Below are positions 12,070 through 23,016 of a stretch of 64,000 nt of DNA, piece by piece. The stretch comes from Heterostelium album PN500 (lineage: Eukaryota > Evosea > Eumycetozoa > Acytosteliales > Acytosteliaceae): positions 936,435 through 1,000,434 of the forward strand of contig NW_008805072.1 of assembly GCF_000004825.1 (NCBI RefSeq). The letters run 5' to 3'. The stretch's first letter is position 1. Each line of letters opens with the position of its first letter. Below the pieces are notes generated by a model. The model worked only from the letters and a program-made list of their open reading frames with translations. It was not told the DNA's origin and did not search any database. The translations under genes were made by a program, and so were the position numbers.

Positions 12070-12806
12070 AATTTTTGTTTTTTTTGTTTTTTTTAAAATA
12101 AAATAAAATAATAATATAAACAATCTATAGTCCTATAAATAAATATATCATAGATAAATAGTTTTAGATTTTCTATTATATATAATAAATTAATAATTGA
12201 AGTAAGTAAATATGAGTAAAAGATAGTTATTTGTTTAGTTTAATTAAAAAAAAATTAATGAAAAGTAAACAAATGACATTAATAATGAAAGCAACAACAA
12301 CAACACTAAAAGTAAATTGATTCAAACAATTTCACACAATTACACATAATTTAAATAATTGTTACCATAAATGTGGTATGAGTGGTTTAATTTAATTTAA
12401 ATTCAAGAAAAAGTTGTGTGTGTATTTTGTTTTTTTTTTTTTGTTTTTGAGATTACACTATAACCAGATTCTAACTCTCATTGAAGAGCTCTTCATTCGT
12501 ATTCACATGTCGAAAATTGTAAACAGAAACACTTTTGTTTGATTATTTAATGAAAAAAATAATAAATAAATAAAATAAATAAAATATGAATAAATTATTA
12601 TCTAATAACCAATGATTGTAAAAAATAAATATCTTTGAATTTGAATACAGTCAATTCAATTAAATTTTATCGCATGTCTAAAAGCAGCCGAACTTCGAAA
12701 AAGCTCAAAAACATGTTTTTTAATAAAAAAAATACATAAACGAACGACTAATTTTTTAACACTAAATCATTATCACTTTTCTTATTTATTTATCTATTAA
12801 TTAAGA
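12070..12806. other. Divergent promoter region
   Basis: 737 bp between two divergently transcribed starts. AT-rich with many TAAA repeats; a 14-bp perfect palindrome AAAAACATGTTTTT is at 12707-12720, about 87 bp before the start at 12807. I see no gene. Confidence 0.5.
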
Positions 12807-14442
12807 ATGGATATTAAAAAGAAGACTCCTACAAAGAATAACACTCCAAAGAAGGAGAACAATACTCCAAAGAAAGAGAATAATACTACTCCAAAGAAGG
12901 ATAAAGTAGTCAACTCTGCAAAGAAACCAAATAAGAACTATGGTGCTGCCAAATCTGTTGACAAAGACAATAAACTAGTAACTACACCAACAACAACAAC
13001 AAATACTTCTACTACACCACCACCAGCTACTAAAGAAACAACACCAAATAAAAAAACAACAAAGAGAAAAGATATGGAGAAAGAGTCAACTACTGAAGCA
13101 CCAAAAAACAAACAAACAGAAACAACAAAAGCAACTACAACTACTACCACAACATCAACTTCTACAAAACCAACAAACAAAAAACAAAAAGTAAATAATA
13201 ATAAAAAAGAAGAGAAGAAAGAAAAAGTTAGTAGAGAAAAAGAAACAAAGATTGTTGAAAATAGTAATAATAATAATAATGATAATAGTGAAAATGTAAA
13301 TGTTGTTAGTAGTATTTTTGGAGGTAGTAATGTTAGTGGATTATCTATTTTTGAAGCATTGAAGAAGCAATCAGAGTCAAAGGATGATGCTGTTAATCAA
13401 GAGGTTATGGATTCGTTTGCCACTTCCAACGCATTCGAGGCACCAAAGGAAGAACAAGAACCAGAGGTCAAAGAGCAAATCGATTCACTCTTACAAGCAA
13501 AACCACAATTGAATTCCGTCGGTAAACCAATGATCTCTGAGGAGGAAAGAGAAATCAGAAAGAAGAAAGATCTCGAAATCAGAGAGTCAGAGGATCCAAT
13601 GACTATCTTTATTTCAAATATAGATTTAAAGACAACTAAAAATGTAATTATTATAAATTTATTATTAGTTAATTATTTTTATAATCAATTAAATAGAGAC
13701 TAATCAATTTAAATTTGATAATAGGAATTGAAAGCATTCTTTGGTAGATTTGGAACAATAAAGACAGCTAGATTTAGATCATTACCAGTGTCAAAGGAAG
13801 GTGCAAACAGAAAAGCAACATACATTAACAAGGAATTCCATGAGAAGAGAGAGACATGCAATGCTTACGTTGTCTATTCAAAGGAGGAAGAAGCTCAGAA
13901 AGCTGCTGACGAAACAAACGGTACTTTGTTCAAGGAAAGACATATTCGTGTTGATTTGGCCTCGAATAAACATGTAAGAATAACAATTCATTGACAGATA
14001 GATATTAAATACAGTTTATATTAACTAAAATAATAATTTAATTATTTTCTATTTATAAAAATAGAATAAGGGAAAAGATGAGAATACGGTATTTGTTGGT
14101 GGAATTCCATATGAATTGGAAAATGAAGATCTCTTCAAGTTGTTCGAAGACAATATCGGTGATGTTATGAGTGTTCGTATAGTAAGAGATAAGTTGACTG
14201 GTCTCGGTAAAGGATTTGCTTACGTGGAGTTCAAGAAGCTGATCAACGCAAGAAGAGCCATCCAAGCTAAGCAACTTAGCATTGGTGAACGTACAATCAG
14301 AGTTTTCCCAAATAAACAGAATCCAAAAGGAAAGAACGTTAAATCAGCAAAGGAGAAGAAAAAGATTGGTGACAGAGTACCAAGAAACAGAAAAGGAAAC
14401 AAGAAAAACAAAAAGTCAGAAGAAACTTCAACATCTGATTAA
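12807..14442 (+). CDS. RBM34/Nop12-type nucleolar RNA-binding protein
   Basis: About 487 residues from three exons (12807-13643, 13725-13973, 14065-14442). The first ~200 residues are Lys/Thr/Asn/Pro-rich, with a repeated NTPKKEN unit at the start. Two RRMs follow: the first (about 265-365) has the RBM34/Nop12 hallmark of RFRSLP after the first helix and a long insert before AYVVYSKEEEA; the second (about 372-450) has VFVGGIPY (RNP2) and GKGFAYVEF (RNP1). The tail is Lys/Arg-rich, suiting nucleolar localisation. Yeast Nop12 is needed for pre-25S rRNA maturation, so a role in large-subunit biogenesis is expected. Confidence 0.87.
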
Positions 14443-14791
14443 AATAAAATCTGATTTTATTTTTTTTTTTGCTTTAATTTAAATCAATTGCGAGTTTTTT
14501 TTGCTGAGGCAAAAAATCAGAGGCTATGATTTCACGCAAACTTTGAAAATGATTGATTTTGATTTGTTGTGCGGTTAACATCATCTAAAAATGCAGATTT
14601 AGTTTGTTCAAAAGAGGTTTAAAAAGTTTCAGGGTATAAGTTCACTGAGCGACAATTAACCTTTCGCAAACATGTTTTTTGATTTTATTTATTTTTTTTT
14701 ACTCAGTGACACTTTTAACTTGATCAATCATATGAGTGTTTATCAAATGATTTCATTAAGTTTAAATCTCCTCTTTCATTAACAAATAACA
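14443..14791. other. Spacer with inverted repeat upstream of the dehydrogenase
   Basis: No gene seen. It contains CACTGAG at 14643-14649 and its complement CTCAGTG at 14702-14708, plus the palindrome AAACATGTTT at 14668-14677 between them. These could be promoter elements of the gene starting at 14792. Confidence 0.45.
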
Positions 14792-15939
14792 ATGGAACCA
14801 ATCTCTGGAAATTCTAGTCAAGTATATATTGTCACTGGTATTGTATTAAACAAATTCAATAATAGTTACACCTTGATCAAATACTAATAAAAATATTTTA
14901 AAACAGGTGCAACATCAGGTTTTGGATGGATTTTAGTATACAAGTTGTTGACTGCTGGACACTCTGTTGTAGCAACTACCAGAAACAAGGTCAAGTTGGA
15001 TCAAAAGGTAGCTGATTATTTCAAGAATGATGAGAATGTCTTAAAGCGTTATTTGGGTTGCCAGGTTGATCTTGCTGATCGTCAATCAATTGAATTGTGT
15101 GTCAAACAGACCGTACAAAAGTTTGGAAGAATTGACATTCTGATCAACAATGCCGGATACTACCTCTATGGTCACGTCGAAGATATGTCCGACAAGGAGT
15201 TGAGAGATAATTTTGATGGTAATATATATTAGATTTGATTATTTGAAAAAAGAGATACTAATATAAAAATTAAAGTCAACTATTTCGGTCCAGTAAACTT
15301 TGTCAAGTTAGCTTTACCATTCCTCAGAGAGTCAGCCAAGACCAACACTACTGGTTCTCGTGTTCTCAACATTGCTTCTATGGCTGGAGTTTCTGGTAAT
15401 GAATTCATGGGGTAACTATTAAATATATATTTTCTTATCAATTTCAATCAACAAAAATATATTATAAATCGATTCAATGTTAACATTTTTATCTATTTAT
15501 ATCAAATAATTTTAGAATGTCAAGTTATGTATCTACCAAGTTTGCTCTTGAAGGATTTTCCGATGTTCTCTATTCAGAGTTGAAGCCACTTAACATTCAT
15601 GTTACTAGTGTAAAGCCTGGTGGATTTAAGACTGAGATCTTGACTGAGCCATCACCATGCTCTGCTCACTACCCATCTGCCAACTACCCACATGTCAGTG
15701 TTGCCAATTGGGATCAACAAAAGGTTGGTTTGCTTAACGGTGATCCAGTCAAGTTGGTCGATTTATTGATCAAGGTATGCACCAATCCAAACCCACCACA
15801 ACATTTAGTTATTGGTCCAGATGCCTATGGACTTGTCAATGGTAAATACAAGAGAGTTCAAGACGACATGGCTCTACTCCAAGCTGAGTGCACCGCCACA
15901 AACTTTGATGGTATCCCAGCCGCCGCCACCACCAACTAA
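14792..15939 (+). CDS. Short-chain dehydrogenase/reductase
   Basis: About 305 residues from four exons (14792-14837, 14907-15218, 15276-15411, 15516-15939). It is a classical SDR: nucleotide-binding TGATSGFG spans the first splice junction, LINNAG follows, then the catalytic Ser in the IASMAG segment and YVSTK as the catalytic Tyr/Lys pair. The KPGGFKTE segment after it is also typical. It should use NAD(P)H to interconvert an alcohol and a carbonyl; the substrate cannot be read from sequence. No signal peptide or membrane anchor is evident. The tail is Ala/Thr-rich. Confidence 0.9.
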
Positions 15940-15984
15940 ATAAAAAAAACTAATTCGTTCAATTTAAATTCTAAATAAAAACTT

Positions 15985-16128
15985 CTATGCGAGAGATTTA
16001 TTTAATGGGTGTTTTTGTAGTGAATCGGTACTAGCATTCATTGGTTGAAAGCGCATATTATTATTGAGGTAATCTATATTCAAAGTATCTGATGATCCAT
16101 TCATTGCCTTTTGATAACATAATTTCAT
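15985..16128 (-). other. Small open frame, possible stray 3' exon
   Basis: A 47-codon Met-to-stop frame, preceded directly by a good intron acceptor (TTTTAG at about 16136-16141). Its composition (Asn, Ser, Met-rich, ending Lys-Ser-Leu-Ala) looks like protein rather than spacer. It lies downstream of the acyl-CoA-synthetase-like gene on the same strand, but no in-phase donor joins it to that gene. I cannot assign it. Confidence 0.2.
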
Positions 16129-16173
16129 ATTAGACCTAAAATTTAGTTTTAATTTAAATAATAGGTTAAATAT

Positions 16174-17151
16174 CTAATTAGTTTTGATCAATTCTGAATA
16201 ACAATTGAATTTCTCTTTAAATTCATACTTTGTTGGGTTAAACTGTGGGTGAAGCATAATATTTTGGTAACCTGAAATGGTAGAGTTGAGTATTGTACAC
16301 TTTTCATCTTGCAGAACTTTGAGTGTATTAGGGGCATAAGAGATTTCACCTGGGAAGACCATTGCACATCCAACATGAATACAAGATATAACTGAACATA
16401 TATTTCCAGAGATGTTAAACAGAGGAACATCCACGCAAAAGATATCGCTTCTACTCATAGATTTCTCTTTGGCAAAAGAGATTCCTTTGTTTACTATCAT
16501 CTCTTGAGATAGTTGAGCACCTGTCTTTCTCTCTTCATCCGATCCTTTGAATACAATTGAAACGGTGTCTTTCATCGATACAGCCTTTTCCAGAGCTTGA
16601 ATGTCCAGTCCTTTCTTGAGAGCCATGATTCCCATTGAAAGAACACTGATGAATCTTATCATACCAGGACAATCTTTAGGAGTTAGAGATACTACCACTC
16701 TGAGATTTGGTAGATATCTGGAGCGTAGGTGTCCCAGTTTAGATGTCTCTAACTCTGGGATTATACTATTGAGATATTGAAAGTAGTATGGTGAATGTGT
16801 TGGTTGAATGAATAATGCTTTACAAGAATATATATTTAACACCATTTCAAACTCCACTAGACTTAGATGATCATTCAGGAAAACCAAAATGATACCCAAT
16901 CTAGTAGATGCCAACTGAGTTAACAACATCTCTACTCTATTTCTACTCCAAATAGCAACTCTATCTCCTTTTGATAAACCTAAATTGAACATTCCAGCTG
17001 CCAAATGATCTACTTGTTCAACCATCTGTTTCCAAGTTAAACTGATATTCTGTTCTTTAAATAAAACAGCAACATCATTTGGATATTGTTTTGAATTTTC
17101 TACCAACATTTCAAAAATAGTTGGGATATCATTATTATTTTTACTTGTCAT
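16174..17151 (-). CDS. Truncated acyl-CoA synthetase-like (AMP-binding) protein
   Basis: Single exon of 325 residues resembling the N-terminal part of medium/long-chain acyl-CoA synthetases: a TWKQM..VDHLAAG start region, LSKGDRVAIWSRNR, and an SMSRSDIFCVDVPLFNISG segment like the family's conserved DxxxxxxPLFH. Working members have about 540-600 residues. This one ends soon after that segment, so it lacks the adenylate-forming core motifs (YGxTE, the TGD region) and the C-terminal lid. The phosphate-binding loop, normally TSGTTGxPKG, here reads KGSDEERKTG, so ATP binding is doubtful. The frame is otherwise clean and 978 nt long, so it may be a conserved pseudo-enzyme or a recently broken gene. 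Confidence 0.7.
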   Translation of the reverse strand: MTSKNNNDIPTIFEMLVENSKQYPNDVAVLFKEQNISLTWKQMVEQVDHLAAGMFNLGLSKGDRVAIWSRNRVEMLLTQLASTRLGIILVFLNDHLSLVEFEMVLNIYSCKALFIQPTHSPYYFQYLNSIIPELETSKLGHLRSRYLPNLRVVVSLTPKDCPGMIRFISVLSMGIMALKKGLDIQALEKAVSMKDTVSIVFKGSDEERKTGAQLSQEMIVNKGISFAKEKSMSRSDIFCVDVPLFNISGNICSVISCIHVGCAMVFPGEISYAPNTLKVLQDEKCTILNSTISGYQNIMLHPQFNPTKYEFKEKFNCYSELIKTN

Positions 17152-17807
17152 TATTATTCTTTATTATTTATTTACAAAAAAATGAAATTAAATTAAAAAT
17201 TTGTTTTAAAACAAATATTTATCTTTTATTAATATTATTATTATTAAAAATTTCTAAATAAATATTAAAATTATTATATATATAGTAAAATAAATATTTT
17301 TTTTTATTTTTTATTTTATTACAAATAGAGAACAATTGGTAAACTTTTAGAACCAACCAAAATCTAGAATACAATAAAAAGAATTATTTAATCCTGGGTA
17401 CACACTTCTTTAAAGAACCAAATATTTATAATGTGTCACCTTTCCAAAAAGGAATAAAGTTGAAGATGAAATCTATTGGTTTGATTTTGATTTTTCATAT
17501 TAAATTAAAAAAAATTTTGTTTTTCCTTAAAAAAATAAAATAAAAAGGGTGTTGCAATATTAAACCCAATAAATTAATTGGTTTTTAAAAATGAGGTGCG
17601 GAAGGGTTAATATGAACAAAAATGTATGTTTCGTCCAAACATGTTTAAATATTACGCGTTTTAATTTGAAGTGAAAAAAATCCAAATATATATAAAATCT
17701 ATGATTATCAGAGTATGAATAAAACCGATGTTTTTTTTACACTTGAATTTTTTAATTTTATTAAAATAAATTAATTGGAAAGGTTAGATCGATGAAACGA
17801 TCTAATT
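17152..17807. other. AT-rich spacer
   Basis: 656 bp without a supported gene. Contains the palindrome AAACATGTTT at 17637-17646 and A/T homopolymers. It carries the promoter of the acyl-CoA-synthetase-like gene and the 3' flank of the secreted-protein gene. Confidence 0.5.
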
Positions 17808-18398
17808 TTAACACGATGCGATGAAGTTATACATAATGAGTCCTGGATTATTAAAACAACTTCCAACGTTGTATTTAATTGGACATTTACCATTGCCAAT
17901 GTTACAGTTGTTCTCGATGACTGGGCCGGATTGTAGGCAATAGAAAGAGTAACCCAAGTAGATATCGAAATAATTATTTTGAATGAATAGGTATGACAAT
18001 GGGGTACCTGAACAATCGGAATCGTAGTAGTAGGTGATGGTCATACTATCGCTGATAGAGTTCAAATAGTTTCCTTGGCTAACCTTGAAATTGAAAGCAA
18101 TACCACTCTTGGCCAAGTGGAAATCTTCACCATTTGTAATCTTGGTTTCGTTGATGATATTGGTCATGCAAGAGGTGGCGTATTGATGAGTGAAGATTAA
18201 AAATTCGTCTTCGGAAGCACCTTGGTTGAAACTATATGAGACACCGTTGTCAAAGTCCTTAATACATCCTCCAATGGCTGGTGCAGCATATCCATAAAGT
18301 TGGTAATATGGAACCAAATTTACAAAACTATCAGTATATTGTCCATATGCCAAAGCTGAAAATGCGAAAATTGTGAAAAGAATAATAATATTTTTCAT
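17808..18398 (-). CDS. Secreted Cys-containing protein of unknown function
   Basis: Single exon of 196 residues. Residues 1-19 form a clear signal peptide with a Leu/Ile/Phe core and cleavage likely after AYG. The mature part has ten cysteines spread over its length, suggesting several disulphides, and is rich in Tyr, Asn, Ser and Phe, with one or two Asn-X-Ser/Thr sites. No known domain is recognised. Short secreted proteins with this look are common in dictyostelids as extracellular or lysosomal proteins, but nothing here defines a function. Confidence 0.75.
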   Translation of the reverse strand: MKNIIILFTIFAFSALAYGQYTDSFVNLVPYYQLYGYAAPAIGGCIKDFDNGVSYSFNQGASEDEFLIFTHQYATSCMTNIINETKITNGEDFHLAKSGIAFNFKVSQGNYLNSISDSMTITYYYDSDCSGTPLSYLFIQNNYFDIYLGYSFYCLQSGPVIENNCNIGNGKCPIKYNVGSCFNNPGLIMYNFIASC

Positions 18399-18716
18399 TT
18401 TTTTATCGGATATATATATATTTATATTTGTTTAATGTTTTTTTAAATAAATATTGTTTTTCGTTGTTTTACAACTTTTTCAGCAATGACATTTATAAAA
18501 ATTAATCAAAAAAAATCTGATAAAAATGTCGCTAATTTTCCATTTTTGAAATCAAAAAAAGTAGAAAAAAAAGTTAGAAACTGTTTTTTTTGCAACCAAA
18601 GATTCGGAGAAAAGATATTTGTGCGAAGAATCTTGATAATCTTGAATCTTTATTATTGTTTGGTAAAAAGGTCATTAAATGGAATCACTGGAATACCATT
18701 CCACTTAATAATTTCT
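18399..18716. other. Spacer
   Basis: 318 bp of A/T-rich DNA between the secreted-protein start and the CLEC16A stop. A reading frame at 18486-18749 overlaps the CLEC16A 3' end and is not believed to be a gene. Confidence 0.5.
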
Positions 18717-21700
18717 TTAAATATTGCTATGGTTGTTGTCGTCATTTAAATCTATATTTTCCATTACACTTTGAATTTCATTTGTATTATTATTATTGTA
18801 GTGTGTCTCATTATTATTATTATCTGATGTTTCTATATTACTATCAACATTATTATTGTTATTGTTATTGATTTCTTCTTCTTTTTGATTTTCTTTGTAA
18901 CTTTCTTTACTGTCGTGATTTGAAACTAAAACTATGGGTTCAATATTATCTGTAGTTTCTTGTGTGATATTATTATTAATGGAAGGTGATTGCTGACCTT
19001 CACTTTCTGTACAAACTATATTACCACTTTGCTGAGGAATATCCGATTGAACAATCTCTTCTTCATTCAATTTGCTCTCAGCATCCTCTCCTTCTAAACT
19101 ATTATTATTATTATTTTGATTATTATTTTCTTCTAAACTTTCATCTGGTATACTTTGATTTTCATTTTCATTCGTAGTATTTACACTGTCACCTGAACTA
19201 TTTATATTTAAACTGTTGTTGTTATTTTCGTTGTTTGGTTGCTCTTGTTGTTGATCATCTGTTTTCTTTGAATCTTGTGATTGTTGTGGTTTACTCTTGG
19301 GTTTGAAAGCTGAAAATAAACTTGAAGTATCTTCTAGAGTAGTCGTCGTGCTTTTGGTGGCGGCTTCTGAAAGTAAATTTGACTCCTTGTAGTTTTGTAG
19401 AAAATTGTCGTCTGTATCATTTAAAAACGAGGAAAATATGCTCTCCTTTCCAATCGATAGTCTCTTGTTGCCGGTGCTATCGTCTTTGAGAAGGCTGTGT
19501 ATGTTTCCTGTGGAGACTGATAGGTTACTATTTGCCAGCTGTTTATTTTTCGATGATACTTTCTGAGCTGGTTTGACCTCTTCACCGCTGAACGCCAAAG
19601 GATGTGAATTCGAGGCATCGATAGGTACGATAACACTTCGAAGTGGCGGCGTTGAAGATGATGAAATATTTGATGGATCATCGTCATCGGGATCACGCTC
19701 ACCCAGCAACGAATAGATCTGACGCATCTTGCTGGAACGCACATCGTCTCTGGCTCTCTCGAGCAGTTGCTTTGCCTGTTGACACTTTGATTCCTCGTCG
19801 AATCCCATGTCGACATTCCAGGTGGTTGGATGACTGAAAACACGTAGAATACTTGAGTCGAGATGTGACTGTTCGATCTCGAGACGCTGCAGTGGTGCAA
19901 TGTGAGTGATAGTACCATAGATACCGCCGGCACTCTTATTGGTACCTTGTTGAGTTGTTGGAACTGTGTTGGGATCGACATTCAACAACAGATTGTGGAA
20001 CAAAACACCACAGTGTCTTGTTTTCTTTTTGGTCTGTGGCTGTCCAGCTTGTTGAGGAGTGACCTGGTAGTAGTAGATAATATCATAGTTGTCGGTGTCG
20101 AGATTGAACAAATCCTTCTCGCGAACCAAAGGAATGTTTGGCTGCTTCAGAGGCAACATTGTATCCTTTCGACGCAACAATGTGAATTTGAGTTCTCGCA
20201 GTACGAAAAACTGTTGAATTGCTTTCTGTACCTTTTCAACTTCACCCGATGGCAAACGACGGGACAACGCCAAACGCGATATCGGTGTCTCTGGCACCGG
20301 AAGAATTAAAGCGACATCCTTAACCAGTGACTCAAAGTTGATTTGTTTGTATGAACGCAATTCCTCTTCAAACAACTCCAAAAAGAATGGCGCAATATTG
20401 CCATTGATACACTCGCGCAGGTTGGCAGTTACCACCGAATATGCCTCCTCCAACAACGATAGCTGTGTCTCTGTCATTTTCGATGGCGACTCTGGTGTGT
20501 AGATCAACTCTTTCAGTACGAGCAGTGTCATCTGTAGCGTGACCAAACGGAACTGGTTACTGTTAACCATAATCAAAAACAATCTGTCAATCAAAGTCCT
20601 CGTGAATAGCGTTTGACTGGAGTCTGGAACTGGAACAAACTCTTGTTCATCATCCTCTTTGAATCCTCCAGGTTTTATAATCCTCAAGATTGGTGTTGGA
20701 TCGATAGCTGATGACTGTTGCTCTTGTTGCTGTTGTTTTTTGAAAGCTTTTGAGAGTGCAGATGTTGATGGATCGGGTTTACCAGAGAAAAGCTCAAACT
20801 GGTCGTCGACGACCTCACTGAAGAGATCGCGCTTACCCACCGAGTTGGAGAGGTTTGGTGACAAACGTGCATGTGACTCTGACTTGGAGCGATAGTGCGA
20901 AGAGATATTTGGCATTGACGAAGACATCACTGGCGATCTTGTCTCAGGTGAGAGCAGACCTTCCAGCAACTTTTTGGCCTTCGCCAGCCGGTATGGTAAC
21001 ATTCCACCGTTCTCCAAGATCTTCTTATCGATAATAGTATTCTTCAAAAATGAATAGAGCATGCAGACAACACCGAATGTCTCACGATCGCTACGAATCA
21101 ACTGGATCAACGCTTCTTTGAAATCGTTTTTACTGTACTTTTTGGCGGAACGACTGCCACCACTCTTTTCCAAAACAAAATTAGAGTCACCCGACATGTT
21201 GGTCGATCCACTATCGATAGAACTGGAGAGCTCTGATTTCTGTACTCGATGATGTATCTCATGACCCTTTCCAAGTAAAATATCACCACTTGGCGATGAC
21301 ATATTAGAAGTAGATTCAACCTCTGCCATATCTTCACCATCACTAAAAGTTTGATTATTATTATTATTGTTATTGTTGGAAGTTGACAAAGTAGATGATA
21401 CAGCAACATCCTTATTTTCTTTATCTTTTTCTTTTTCTTTTGTTTGTTGACTTGGTGTTGGTGAATTGTTTGTACTTGTCCTCAGTGAACCCTTCTTCTT
21501 TCTAGGTGATATGGGTGATCCGTTGCTGCTACCACCGTTGCTGCTGTTTTCGAGTTGTTCCAAGTTGGGGAACGATGAGAATCTTCTGAAACTGTTGTAG
21601 TGTTTGCGCTGGCTGCTTAGGGTAGTGAGAGGTGGCGGTGCCGACACCGACGTCGAAAGCATCAGACTCTGCGATGGCGTGGTCGATGCAATGGCAGACG

Positions 21701-23016
21701 CCACCGTGTCAAGCAGTGGCTTAAAAGTGAAAATATGAAATACCTGTGAAAGCAAGAAGAGCGCCAGCGTAGGTGACAGTCGATCTTCGAGAGTGTCGCC
21801 TGCGGTGCCATTCCTGTTGTTATCCAGTAGACTGCCGATGAGCAGCGGGAATATCAGATACTGAATAAACTGTTCGGCCAACACCAAATTCATTGAATCG
21901 AAGCCCAGATTGAATATATCGTGTAGGTAATAGAATTGATCGGTCAACTCCTCCACATAGTAATTCAACTGACTGATATTATCGTGATTCGACTTCTCCA
22001 GAATCTTATGGAGTTGCGCACACTCCTGTCTGATAAACCAAACGATATTCGAAAAATATGGAACTGCTGTTGAATTTATAATATAAGCACGCATTGCTTC
22101 GTCTTCGACTATAAGGCAGAGCAAAGTAAATAGTAGTAGTAGTAGTAGTAAGTAAGTAAGTAAGTAAATGATAATCTATCTATCTATCCAACTTATTGAC
22201 ATAAGCTTTGCTTGTCAGTTTAAAAAAGTTACCTACCTTTGAATACATTTAAAGTAAGAGTTCGAACGGCAATCCTAACCATGGTCTCTTTGTGATTGAT
22301 AAACTTGATGGCTTCTGTATACAATGGAAAATCCTTCTCCTGCCCATTGAAGAAGAAGTTTACGGTGCTCTTGTCGAGCTTAAGCGATAACGCTTTTAGA
22401 AATGATATATAATAGTCGAGTACCTCTTCATTGGAAAAGTCATACTTGTGTATAATAATTTCATTAATGAAATTATTTGATAAAAGATAATCTATTATTT
22501 GATTTGTTGATTTGATTGATTAATTATTATTATAACCATATGACATAACTACTAACTAACTAACTATTACTTACAAATTGATAATTCTTTCCTCAGATTC
22601 TCAACTAGAATACTAAGTGTCTGAAGAAGTTGAATGATGACGTCGGACGATGTCTTTTGCTCGAGAATAGATACAAAGAAACCCAGTAGATTCTTCTCGA
22701 GAAAGAATTCAAAGAGTGTCGGATTGTTTTGATCACCCCAAATCAGTACCTCTGCCATCTGTCTCAGTGTCTCTACCATGACACTCGAGTTTTGCGGTGT
22801 AATCACTGGATTCTTTAATAGTATACTATATAGATACCTTTTTGTTTGTATTATTAAAAGATAGGATAGTTGTGGTAGTAGGTAGTAAATTCATTGTTAA
22901 TATAAACGAAATTAAATGAATCTATCCGATAATAATAAATATTAAAAAACAACATACTTTAAATTATCCAATGAATATTTATTCTTTGGTTTCATCAAAG
23001 ACGAAAAGATATTCAT
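18717..23016 (-). CDS. CLEC16A/Ema orthologue (FPL domain, endosome-autophagy regulator)
   Basis: About 1,322 residues from four exons: 22958-23016, 22575-22837, 22237-22491, 18717-22108, all phases consistent. The N-terminus is a textbook FPL domain: [54 protein letters not shown] and a segment ending in [14 protein letters not shown]. Homologues (human CLEC16A, Drosophila Ema, C. elegans GOP-1) act in endosomal maturation, mitophagy and autophagy. The middle keeps conserved helical blocks, e.g. the one starting [20 protein letters not shown] (about residues 690-990), separated by Ser/Asn-rich linkers. The last ~250 residues are low complexity (Asn, Gln, Ser, Glu). Intron 3 (22109-22236) holds AGT and AAGT microsatellites near its acceptor. 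Confidence 0.92.

Noticed and set aside
19421-19981. 186-codon frame within CLEC16A
   Set aside because: Same strand, other frame of a well-supported exon; no domain.
22259-22268. GTTCGAAC-like B box as a sign of a tRNA gene
   Set aside because: It lies in a CLEC16A exon with no tRNA fold around it.
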